A stretch of 21,357 bases of DNA, taken from contig CAUSLO010000019.1 of the NCBI GenBank assembly GCA_963532875.1, forward strand, positions 1-21,357, read 5' to 3'. This stretch comes from CAUTUX01 sp963532875 (GTDB lineage: Bacteria; Bacillota; Clostridia; Christensenellales; CAG-917). The notes under the pieces were generated by a model that saw only the letters and a program-made list of their open reading frames with translations, did no database searches and was not told where the DNA came from. The position numbers and the translations under genes are program-made. Below, piece after piece: positions 15,195 to 21,357 of the stretch. Every line of letters starts with the position of its first letter. Position 1 is the stretch's first letter.

Positions 15195-15634
15195 ATGACA
15201 AGATACGAAGATGAAGAAGATTTATTTATTGATCCCATGGAAATTGAATATGAATGTGAAGTCATAAACAATTGTAAAGTAATAAAGGGTACAAACAAAA
15301 TAGCACGCGGAGATGAAAAAAAGAAAAACCCAGCGAAAGACATCGTGTTGCCTGAAAACATAGAGGAGATTGGCGGGTATGCGTTTTCTCAAACAGCAAT
15401 TGAAGAAATAACAATTTCAAGTAGCGTAGAAGAAATAAGCGAAAAAATATTTGCTGTATGTAAAATCTAAAAACCATATACTGTATGGCAAAAACAAAAC
15501 CAGAAAAAGGCATGAAAACAGGAACAGTAGAGTTAGAGAATATTAAAAGGAGGTTACAGATAGAATCCCAGTTGTTCGGGGCTATAAAGGCTAAATTGGA
15601 ACTAATAATGAGCCATATAATGAATGTAAAATAG
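15195..15634 (+). pseudogene. Frameshifted, signal-less BspA-type LRR gene remnant
   Basis: The frame from ATG at 15195 (AAGGAG six bases upstream; an earlier in-frame ATG at 15153 has no ribosome site) encodes an acidic stretch (EDEEDLFIDPMEIEYE) and then LRR_5 sequence: KDIVLPENIEEIGGYAFSQ, IEEITISSSVEEISEKIFAV, and C-K, where it stops at 15470. Starting at 15467 in the other frame, translation gives LKTIYCMAKTKPEKG, which aligns with LKKINCKAKTQPSGW of the intact lipoprotein at 12497. One missing base near 15464 therefore explains the premature stop; the restored frame runs to 15634. It also lacks a lipoprotein signal, so an N-terminal export signal has been lost or was never present. The short product could still be made, but is unlikely to be a surface protein. 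Confidence 0.7.
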
Positions 15635-15695
15635 GAGTATACATATAAAGTAACGATGCAGTTACTAATAAAATAAAAAAGAGAGGAGAGAACAT

Positions 15696-15932
15696 ATGCC
15701 ACACATTGATGTAAAATTAATTGGAAGTCCAAGCGAAGAAGAGAAGAAACGAGTAGCTGACAAGATAGCAAAGGTTATTGAGGATGAATTAGGGAAACCT
15801 AGAAGATATATATCCGTATCAATAGAAAGCAAAAGTTTTGGAGAATGGGAAGATGTATATAATGCTGAAATTAAAAACAATAAAAATGTAGTTTTAGCCC
15901 CTGGATATACTAATCCAAGAACATTCCAATAA
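15696..15932 (+). CDS. Small tautomerase (4-oxalocrotonate tautomerase/PptA type)
   Basis: 78-residue member of the tautomerase superfamily, in which Pro1, exposed by removal of the initiator Met, is the catalytic base. The N-terminus MPHIDVKLIG carries that proline in the usual first beta strand; EEEKKRVADKIAKVIEDELG is the expected helix, RRYISVSIESK the second strand, and FGEWEDVYNAEI aligns well with Escherichia coli PptA. The natural substrate is unknown; keto-enol tautomerisation of 2-oxo or phenylpyruvate-like acids is the family reaction. AGGAG precedes the ATG with good spacing. It begins 61 bases after the LRR remnant and has no obvious partner. Confidence 0.9.
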   Translation: MPHIDVKLIGSPSEEEKKRVADKIAKVIEDELGKPRRYISVSIESKSFGEWEDVYNAEIKNNKNVVLAPGYTNPRTFQ

Positions 15933-15969
15933 ACAGATAATCTAATCCGATAAATATTGAAAGTTATTA

Positions 15970-16028
15970 AAATAGTGTCTTAAATGTATAGTGTGTTGTA
16001 TCCATATCAAATTAAACAAACACTATTT
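15970..16028 (+). other. Long-range inverted repeat before the phosphoesterase gene
   Basis: AAATAGTGT (15970-15978) and ACACTATTT (16020-16028) are perfect inverted copies 41 bases apart in the leader region of the gene at 16073. This could be a structured leader or a looped operator. Nothing recognised. Confidence 0.3.
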
Positions 16029-16072
16029 AACAAAATGATGTTGCAAACTTTATAGAAACTAGGAGAAATTAA

Positions 16073-16843
16073 ATGAAGTATTATGTTGTTTCTGATATCC
16101 ATGGTTTTTTTGACGCATTAACTACAGCGTTAGACCAGAATGGCTTTTTTAAAGATACAGAACCACATAAACTAATTATTTGTGGAGATCTTTTTGATAG
16201 GGGGAAGCAAGCATTTGAATTGCAAGAGTTTGTCGTTGATTTACTTGCTAAAGATGAAGTAATACTTATTAGAGGGAATCATGAAGATTTGGCAGTAGAG
16301 TTGATGGACACATGGAATAGGAAAAGTTATACGTATGCTTATCATGAAAAAAACGGAACATTAGATACGATGTTTCAAGTTTCAAGGACTACGTCAGATG
16401 ATTTGAAAGAAAACCCAGACGTAGTAAGAGAAAAGTTTTTACAAAGTCCATACATATCCAAAATAATTCTTGCAATGAAGAATTATTATGAAACGGAACA
16501 TTATATTTTTGTGCATGGATGGATACCTTGTAACAGTTTAAGACTTTCATCTGTGCATACAGATTATATTTATTTAGATAATTGGCGAAATGCATCAGAA
16601 GATGCTTGGAATAATTCAAGATGGATAAATGGAATGGAAGCAGCCAATGGAGGAGTTGTTGAATCTGGGAAGACAATTTTTTGTGGTCACTGGCACGTTT
16701 CATTTGGACATGCACACTATGAAGGCAAAGGTGGAGAGTTTGATAATCCAGATTTTTCACCATATATAGCAGATGGCATTATAGCCATAGATGCATGTAC
16801 TGCATTTTCAAAAAAAGTAAATTGTGTAGTTGTTGACGATTAA
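16073..16843 (+). CDS. Calcineurin-like metallophosphoesterase (PPP-type serine/threonine phosphatase fold)
   Basis: Dinuclear-metal phosphatase of the PPP/ApaH group. Metal ligands are visible in order: VSDIHG (Asp8, His10), ICGDLFDRG (Asp and Asp), IRGNHEDL (Asn and His), and later histidines in FVHGW and FCGHWHVSFGHAH. The end, GIIAIDACTAFSKKVNCVVV, is the usual C-terminal strand pair. Length is 256 residues. It may remove phosphate from Ser/Thr proteins or cleave dinucleoside tetraphosphates; the sequence does not decide. AGGAG lies seven bases before the ATG. The gene seems monocistronic. A perfect 16-base palindrome (AATTTATTAATAAATT, 16857-16872) lies just after the stop but has no GC-rich stem, so termination there is uncertain. 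Confidence 0.88.
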   Translation: MKYYVVSDIHGFFDALTTALDQNGFFKDTEPHKLIICGDLFDRGKQAFELQEFVVDLLAKDEVILIRGNHEDLAVELMDTWNRKSYTYAYHEKNGTLDTMFQVSRTTSDDLKENPDVVREKFLQSPYISKIILAMKNYYETEHYIFVHGWIPCNSLRLSSVHTDYIYLDNWRNASEDAWNNSRWINGMEAANGGVVESGKTIFCGHWHVSFGHAHYEGKGGEFDNPDFSPYIADGIIAIDACTAFSKKVNCVVVDD

Positions 16844-16896
16844 TTAGATATTTAAAAATTTATTAATAAATTATTATGGTTTAGTAATTCACTTAG

Positions 16897-17081
16897 GCAA
16901 AAGAAGCCAGAGTAAACAAGGGAATAAATCCAGGTATAGCGGAACAATCGGTTGGTGTTCAGTCGTTTCCAGATATCTAAAAAAGATATCTTTATGTTCT
17001 GACAATGTCGTTAGTATTGAGATTGAAAATGTATTGAAGATGCACTTCAGTGATAAAATCCAGAGATTTGGCTATATTTAG
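16897..17081 (+). pseudogene. Remnant of an XRE-type helix-turn-helix regulator
   Basis: One frame from 16897 reads AKEARVNKGINPGIAEQSVG, and from about 16959 the neighbouring frame reads VVSRYLKKISLCSDNVVSIE and continues IENVLKMH to a stop at 17079. Joined, they give the classic order of an XRE/Cro helix-turn-helix: K-E-A-R-x-x-K-G-I, I-A-E-x-x-G-V, then V-S-R-Y-L-K-K. One extra base near 16958 would restore a single frame. There is no start codon upstream (stops at 16882 and nearby), so the gene is broken at both ends. The match is to a motif pattern rather than a computed alignment. Confidence 0.5.
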
Positions 17082-17106
17082 TTTATTAGTTGATTTGGCT
17101 ATATTT
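17065..17106. repeat. 15-bp direct repeat
   Basis: GATTTGGCTATATTT occurs at 17065-17079 and again, identical, at 17092-17106. The first copy overlaps the end of the XRE remnant. It could mark a small duplication or a deletion scar, or a pair of binding sites. Confidence 0.6.
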
Positions 17107-17168
17107 TCAAAATATAACTTATACAAATAGATATAGATAAAAGCGAAATATATATTACCGTCAATTGA

Positions 17169-17267
17169 ATAGTTAGTGATTAACTATGTCAGATGCAAAT
17201 TTAAATGCGTATGAATACAGAATTCCTGATACAATTTAAAAAATTGTATTTGCTTGTTGAATTCTGT
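17169..17267. repeat. Inverted repeats, including a nested cruciform
   Basis: ATAGTTA/TAACTAT (17169-17187, loop GTGAT) is followed by a nested structure. Outer arms ACAGAATTC (17217-17225) and GAATTCTGT (17259-17267) enclose ATACAATTT and AAATTGTAT (17229-17249), which are separated by only AAA. All arms are perfect. It sits in a gene-poor stretch before sodA, and could be a mobile-element remnant or a small-RNA structure. Confidence 0.6.
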
Positions 17268-17306
17268 TATATGAAATGAATTCCGAAAGTACTCATATAA
17301 TAAGAG

Positions 17307-17357
17307 AAGGCGAGGGTGGCAAAATATTCATCATGAAGAGTAGCCTTTGTTTTTATT
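17307..17357 (+). terminator. Candidate terminator or structured RNA upstream of sodA
   Basis: AAGGC (17307-17311) pairs with GCCTT (17343-17347), followed by TGTTTTTATT. Inside, TTCA-TCA-TGAA forms a small hairpin, and a GGGTGGC segment is left unpaired. It probably ends a transcript coming from the left. A T-box was considered because of GGGTGG and is listed among the rejected items. Confidence 0.4.
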
Positions 17358-17367
17358 GCTTATCTTA

Positions 17368-17397
17368 TTGAAAATATGATTTTTAGAAATGTATAAT
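17368..17397 (+). promoter_or_regulatory. Promoter of sodA
   Basis: TTGAAA (17368-17373), 18 bases, then a perfect TATAAT (17392-17397). Transcription would begin about 17404, about 20 bases before the sodA ATG at 17426 and just ahead of its AAGGAGG ribosome site. Confidence 0.7.
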
Positions 17398-17425
17398 GAA
17401 TTGTGTGAGAAAGGAGGAAGGGGAA

Positions 17426-18025
17426 ATGGCATTTGTATTAGAACCTTTAAAGTATGCGTATGACGCACTTGAACCAATTGTTGACAAAGAAACAGTTGAG
17501 ATACATCATGACAAACATCATCAAGGATATGTAACGAATTTCAACAATGCACTTATAGGGACTGGTTGGGAAGATAAAAAGATAGAAGACATTTTAAGAA
17601 ATCTTGATAAAATTCCAGAAGATAAGCGAACTGCAGTTAAGAATCATGGTGGCGGACATTTTAATCACATGATCTATTGGGAAGTCATGACGCCTGGCGG
17701 AGCAAAAGAACCTGTAGGAAAATTAAAAAAGGCTATAGAAAACAAATTTGGGACAATTGAAGAATTTAAAAAACAATTTGAAGATAAAGGCAAAAGTCAA
17801 TTTGGATCTGGCTGGGTAAGTCTAGTTAAAAAGGATGGAGAACTTTCAATAGCAAATCACTCGAATCAAGATACCCCATTTAGTGATGGTTATACAGTTG
17901 TTATAACTAATGACGTTTGGGAACATGCATATTATCTTAAGTATCAAAACAAAAGACCAGATTACCTTTCAGCATGGTGGGGTATCGTAAATTGGGATAT
18001 TGCAGAAAAGAGATATAACAAATAG
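17426..18025 (+). CDS. sodA: Superoxide dismutase, manganese type
   Basis: Converts superoxide to oxygen and hydrogen peroxide in the cytoplasm. Family landmarks: FVLEPLKYAYDALEP, the first metal ligand His27 in IHHDKHHQGY, the second in GGGHFNHMIYW, FGSGWVSLV, and Asp and His of NDVWEHAYYLKYQNKRPDYL. Gly at the GGGHFNH position and the Gln in SNQDTPF are the pattern of Mn enzymes rather than Fe enzymes, although cambialistic use cannot be excluded. The product is 199 residues. I chose ATG at 17426: AAGGAGG lies eight bases upstream, whereas an in-frame ATG at 17396 falls inside the -10 box of the promoter and would add MNCVRKEEGE, a translation of the ribosome site. Unusual is EPIV where most homologues have EPH, but that His is not a metal ligand. 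Confidence 0.96.
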   Translation: MAFVLEPLKYAYDALEPIVDKETVEIHHDKHHQGYVTNFNNALIGTGWEDKKIEDILRNLDKIPEDKRTAVKNHGGGHFNHMIYWEVMTPGGAKEPVGKLKKAIENKFGTIEEFKKQFEDKGKSQFGSGWVSLVKKDGELSIANHSNQDTPFSDGYTVVITNDVWEHAYYLKYQNKRPDYLSAWWGIVNWDIAEKRYNK

Positions 18026-18068
18026 TAGTAAGTGGCAAACATTAACTATACTGATTTAGTAGTGAAAA

Positions 18069-19215
18069 ATGGTTAATGTAGTTTATAACAAAAAATTAGG
18101 TACAGTTAGAGAGTCGGGTATAGAGTTACTTAAGATACTGGGGATTATATTAATAGTTCTCAGCCATGTTATTGGGACTTTAACTGATTATGTTGAAATT
18201 GGAGTTGCATCAAAAGACCCAACTATTTTAATTTTAGGAATACTCAGACTTAGCGGAAATTTAGGTAATTTGATATTTTTCTTCTGTTCAGCTTATTTTT
18301 TAGTAAATTCTACAAAAACACCTACACAAAAAGTTTTGAGGATGCTAGTTGATATATTTGTTATATCGGTAATCTGGTGGTTAGTTTTAGCAAATGCAGT
18401 TGGGGGGGGGGTACTATTTTAGTCTAGAAATTTTCAGACGAGTATTATTCCCTACATTTAATGGAAATAATTGGTACTTAACCACTTATATCGTTTTTTG
18501 TTTTATATATCCAGTATTAAATATATTTTTTAAAACAATAGATCAGAAGAAACACTTATTAATGTCGGTAGGGCTATTAATCCTTTACGTTATAATTGGA
18601 ATGCGATTTGATTTTTATAAGACTTCAGATTTCTTTATTTGGATTTCCTTCTACAGTATGATTGCATATCTAAAAAAATATTCAAAAAACGTGTTGGATA
18701 GTAAAAAAATCAATCTGATTATTTGGATAATAGGGGTTTTAGGGACAGTAGGGTTGAATTTGTTTACGCACTATTTGGGTCTCAAGTTTGGATATAAAAA
18801 AAATAGAATGATGAGATGGAATTCTATGACAAACATTTTTTTGGTAATGATAGCATTTAGTTCCTTAAATTTATTTAGACAATTGAAGTTTAAATCTTAT
18901 TTTATTAATTACGTTTCAGGGTTGTCATTGCTGATATATATAATTCACGAAAATATACTTTTTAGATGGAAAGTGAGACCAGTAATATGGGAATGGATTC
19001 TTAAAAACTTAGACAAGAAGTTGTTGTTCGTTTGGATTGGCGTGTATTTAGTAGTTTTGTTTTTCTTATCAACAGTCCTAGCTTCTTTTTATAAGGAGAC
19101 GCTACAAAAACTGATACATAAAATGTCAGACGATGTGCATCAGTATATGTCTGGAGTCTTAAATAGAATGGCTACTAAAATTGGAGAAAAATCAAGACAA
19201 TCAGAATTGAATTGA
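18069..19215 (+). pseudogene. Membrane acyltransferase (acyltransferase-3 family), out of frame at a G10 tract
   Basis: Multi-spanning acyltransferase of the OafA/acyltransferase_3 family, which adds acetyl or other acyl groups to surface polysaccharides, teichoic acids or peptidoglycan. The N-terminal part (18069-18422) has the family opening RESGIELLKILGIILIVLSH, with the conserved catalytic-region His at the end of the first membrane helix, then FFFCSAYFLV. It reaches the G run and stops after VGGGVLF. The C-terminal part (in frame from 18394 to 19215) continues GGGYYFSLEIFRRVLFP, then NNWYLTTYIVFCFIYPVLNI and at least six more membrane segments. Removing one G joins them as VGGGYYFSLE, giving about 381 residues, the normal size. 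The gene is therefore intact apart from tract length and looks phase-variable, here OFF. No strong ribosome site precedes the ATG. Confidence 0.85.
18402..18411 (+). repeat. Poly-G tract (10 G) inside the acyltransferase gene
   Basis: Ten consecutive G in AT-rich coding DNA. With nine (or six, or twelve) G the two halves of the gene share one frame; with ten they do not. Such tracts change length by slipped-strand mispairing during replication. Confidence 0.85.
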
Positions 19216-19475
19216 GAAGCAAACGTTAAGTAAAGGCTGATATGTTTTATAAACAGCATTGTGGTATGAAATTAAAATAATTCAAATGCAGTGCAATCAT
19301 AAAACTAACTTTAAAATCGTTAATATTGATAACTTGAATGTGTTGGGTTAACAGAGAATTTTAACAATATTCAGTATGGTTTTTATTATCATCTAGTCAA
19401 AGATTTTACATGATGAAATAAGTGAAACAGATTAAATCATTCTTATCTCAAATAACAGAAAAACATTTCAAACGC
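19216..19475. other. Intergenic stretch upstream of the importer promoter
   Basis: The gap between the acyltransferase and importer genes is 356 bases. This part is AT-rich with no convincing open frame, terminator or perfect inverted repeat. TTATTATCAT (19383-19392) resembles half of a Fur-type site, but there is no matching second half, so iron control cannot be claimed. Confidence 0.4.
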
Positions 19476-19502
19476 TTGACATTAGATGGGGGGGGGTATA
19501 AT
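19476..19502 (+). promoter_or_regulatory. Promoter with poly-G spacer (TTGACA, 15 bp including G9, TATAAT)
   Basis: A perfect -35 (TTGACA, 19476-19481) and a perfect -10 (TATAAT, 19497-19502) are separated by TTAGAT plus nine G. The spacer is 15 bp, two short of the 17-bp optimum, which would need 11 G. Transcription would start near 19509 and drive the importer genes from 19572. Gain or loss of G would change promoter strength stepwise, as in known phase-variable promoters of other bacteria. Confidence 0.85.
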
Positions 19503-19571
19503 AAGACACATCTTTAATGGTTTAAGAAAAATAACCAGTTTAGAAATTTAGCAAATCATAGGAGTGTCAAA

Positions 19572-20651
19572 ATGATAAAGAAAAGAATCCTAACTGTAAT
19601 TTTTATCATTTTAATTGTAATAATAACGATAAGTCTAATCGGATGTAATCAAAAAGAGCAGAAAAAGAATGATGAGATTTCAGTTGTTGATAGTGTCGGT
19701 AGAACAGTTAAATTGAAGAGAAACCCACAAAAGGTGGCATGTATTTCACGTACGACATACGATTTGCTAGTAGCATGGGGATTGGGTGATAAAATTGATG
19801 GAGCATATAAGGGAACATTAAATAATGAGTGGCTTAAGTATATTGATCCAAATTCTAAACAATACAAGGTTTATGATTATAAAAACAGTTATGAAACATT
19901 TTTGCAACGAAATGTTGATTTAGTTTTTGCTCCCGAAAAATATATTGCGGATGATTTAAACAAACATGGTATACCAGCATTATGTGTTTCCCTATATGGG
20001 AATCCAACATTTGATGAAAGTTTAACTTTCTTCTCAGAGTTAATAAGAAAACTATGGAATGACGAAAAAGTTCATGAAAAATCTTTAAAGTGGGAAAATA
20101 AAGTAAAGAACGCAATAGGCGAAATAAAAGATGAATTAAAAAAACACAATATACCTGAACAGAAAATTTATTACATTAGAGGCGACAAAAATTTTGGATT
20201 TAAATATACCGATCAAGCGGGTTCTTTTACAGAATATGCATACAGAATGTTGGGATATAACTTTATAGGTAAATATTTTAATTCTACAAGACCTTCAGAG
20301 GAAGAAATTATTAAACAGAATCCAGACGCAATTGTTGCTGGTGGTATCTTTCAAATTAAAAACATTGAAGCGGTGAAGACTAATGCTAACCTTAAAAATG
20401 TAAACGCAATTAAAAACAATAAAATCTACAATATACCAATTGGAGCAACTGCATTTGAACAGTTGTCAGTTATGACTCCAATATTCTTTTATGATCAAGC
20501 AAATAAATTATATCCAGAGTATTTTAATTATGATATCGCAGGACTCATTTATGAAACTATAAAAGAGTCATTCAACAAGGAGTTGTCAACAAGTGAAATA
20601 CAATATATGTTAAACGGATTATCACCAATAGGGCAACAATTAGCAAAATGA
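19572..20651 (+). CDS. ABC importer substrate-binding lipoprotein (iron-siderophore/heme/cobalamin class)
   Basis: Extracellular binding lipoprotein for a class III (FecB/BtuF-like) metal-chelate importer. Lipoprotein signal MIKKRILTVIFII followed by ITISLIGC, lipidated at Cys25, then a short charged linker. The mature part starts ISVVDSVGRTVKLKRNPQKV, the standard opening of PF01497 proteins, followed by VACISRTTYDLLVAWGLGDK and RNVDLVFAPEKY. The second lobe contains PSEEEIIKQNPDAIVAGG and NNKIYNIPIGA. Length is 359 residues. AGGAG lies seven bases before the ATG. The stop overlaps the permease start (ATGA), so both are co-translated. The ligand cannot be read from sequence; iron complexes are most likely from the family. 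Expression should depend on the poly-G promoter just upstream. Confidence 0.9.
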   Translation: MIKKRILTVIFIILIVIITISLIGCNQKEQKKNDEISVVDSVGRTVKLKRNPQKVACISRTTYDLLVAWGLGDKIDGAYKGTLNNEWLKYIDPNSKQYKVYDYKNSYETFLQRNVDLVFAPEKYIADDLNKHGIPALCVSLYGNPTFDESLTFFSELIRKLWNDEKVHEKSLKWENKVKNAIGEIKDELKKHNIPEQKIYYIRGDKNFGFKYTDQAGSFTEYAYRMLGYNFIGKYFNSTRPSEEEIIKQNPDAIVAGGIFQIKNIEAVKTNANLKNVNAIKNNKIYNIPIGATAFEQLSVMTPIFFYDQANKLYPEYFNYDIAGLIYETIKESFNKELSTSEIQYMLNGLSPIGQQLAK

Positions 20652-21337
20652 ATAAGAAAACAACAATTTATATTGTGATTTCAAGCGTAATATTTGTAAT
20701 TATTTTTACGATAGCACTAATGGTGGGGAGATATAATATTAAGCCAAATGCATTTTTTAAAGCCATTTTTACGAACGATGCAACTTATTACACACAGAGA
20801 GTAGTAATAAAAAATTTACGTGTACCTAGAACTTTGATGGCAGCACTTGTTGGTATTGGCTTATCTGTATCGGGATTGCTTTATCAAGAGATATTTCAAA
20901 ACAAATTAGTGTCCCCAGATTTACTAGGAGTATCATCTGGTGCATCTGTTGGCGCCGCATTAGCGATAGTATTATCTTTGCCAATATTTGTAGTAGGGCT
21001 ATTTTCTTTTATATTTGGGTTAATAGCAGTAGTGGCAACTATATTAATATATAAATTTTTCAAAAATGGTTCATCCACTATTTTGTTATTGTCGGGCATT
21101 ATAGTAGGTGGCTTTATGAGTTCAGTATTAGCATTTATTAAGTATTTTGCAAATCCAGATACAACATTGGCATCAATAGTTTATTGGGAGATGGGAACGT
21201 TTCAAAATGCCCTTATGAAAGAAGCGTATATAATTTTAGGAGTAGTTAGTGTTTGCACGGCATTTGTCTTATCAATATCTTGGAGAATAAATATTGTTGC
21301 ATTGCCCATCTTTGACACTTGCGTAAAATTACATTAA
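20648..21337 (+). CDS. FecCD-family importer permease, C-terminally truncated by an apparent frameshift
   Basis: Membrane subunit of the same importer. Family segments: LRVPRTLMAALVGIGLSVSG, LVSPDLLGVSSGASVGAALA, ILLLSGIIVGGFMSSVLAF, and IVYWEMGTF; about seven membrane helices are visible. Normal FecCD permeases have ~330 residues and about ten helices, but this frame stops at 229, after INIVALPIFDTCVKLH, where relatives continue with an acidic segment and a T-L-G-V-x-x-x stretch before the last helices. The final 24 bases of the window read LKKFNPKH in the neighbouring frame, plausible as the continuation, so one base may be missing near 21334. Whether the rest of the gene lies beyond the window cannot be seen. 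No ATPase gene is visible. Confidence 0.82.
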   Translation: MNKKTTIYIVISSVIFVIIFTIALMVGRYNIKPNAFFKAIFTNDATYYTQRVVIKNLRVPRTLMAALVGIGLSVSGLLYQEIFQNKLVSPDLLGVSSGASVGAALAIVLSLPIFVVGLFSFIFGLIAVVATILIYKFFKNGSSTILLLSGIIVGGFMSSVLAFIKYFANPDTTLASIVYWEMGTFQNALMKEAYIILGVVSVCTAFVLSISWRINIVALPIFDTCVKLH

Positions 21338-21357
21338 AGAAATTTAACCCAAAACAC

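Noticed and set aside
16971..16991. Terminator made of AGATATCT, AAAAA, AGATATCT
   Set aside because: The stem has little GC, there is no real T-run after it, and it lies inside the XRE remnant, where its bases are explained by coding.
17307..17355. T-box leader, suggested by GGGTGG
   Set aside because: The ACCGCG part of the T-box motif and the specifier stems are absent, and the next gene is sodA rather than an amino-acid gene.
18394..19215. Independent second acyltransferase gene starting at 18394
   Set aside because: The ATG lies inside the upstream half and would begin in the middle of a membrane protein; one-base tract slippage joins both halves into a normal-length protein.

Overview
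The window comes from a low-GC (AT-rich) Bacillota genome, most likely an anaerobic or aerotolerant Clostridia relative. The evidence is strong Shine-Dalgarno sites (GGAGG type), Gram-positive lipoprotein signals without any outer-membrane gene, a Rex redox repressor, a class II UvrA, BspA-type leucine-rich proteins and two AAA/DUF4143 ATPases. TGA acts as a stop codon and the tRNA carries an encoded CCA. The genus cannot be fixed from the sequence alone.

Layout. 1-1049: overlapping minus-strand mgsA-rex pair (methylglyoxal bypass plus NADH sensor). 1208-4598: a plus-strand unit of a GH3 beta-glucosidase, a translationally coupled HAD hydrolase that appears to start at ATA inside the beta-glucosidase stop, and tRNA-Arg(CCT) with a terminator. 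4735-6438: AAA/DUF4143 ATPase and an unrecognised 116-residue protein. 6496-9635: class II uvrA (minus) divergent from a GNAT acetyltransferase. 9836-13143: two lipoproteins, a large right-handed beta-helix protein (GH141-like) and a BspA-type LRR protein, ending in a terminator. 13237-13713: an array of seven degenerate hairpin repeats with a ~73-bp period, just upstream of a second AAA/DUF4143 ATPase (13794-15047). 15195-17390: a frameshifted BspA relative, a small tautomerase, a calcineurin-like phosphoesterase, and a gene-poor stretch holding the remains of an XRE-type regulator and several inverted repeats. 17426-21357: Mn-type superoxide dismutase, a membrane acyltransferase, and the start of an iron-type ABC importer (binding lipoprotein plus FecCD permease).

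The most interesting signal is a pair of poly-G tracts about 1.08 kb apart in this AT-rich DNA. One, ten G long, lies inside the acyltransferase gene; with ten G the gene is out of frame, and with nine it would read through as one full-length protein. The other, nine G long, lies exactly between a perfect TTGACA and a perfect TATAAT, giving a 15-bp spacer in front of the iron-importer genes. Together they look like a double contingency locus: translational phase variation of a surface-modifying enzyme and promoter-strength variation of a metal importer, both in the OFF or low state in this sequence. The second notable structure is the 73-bp hairpin array, whose period is close to seven helical turns and whose stems change in a compensatory way.
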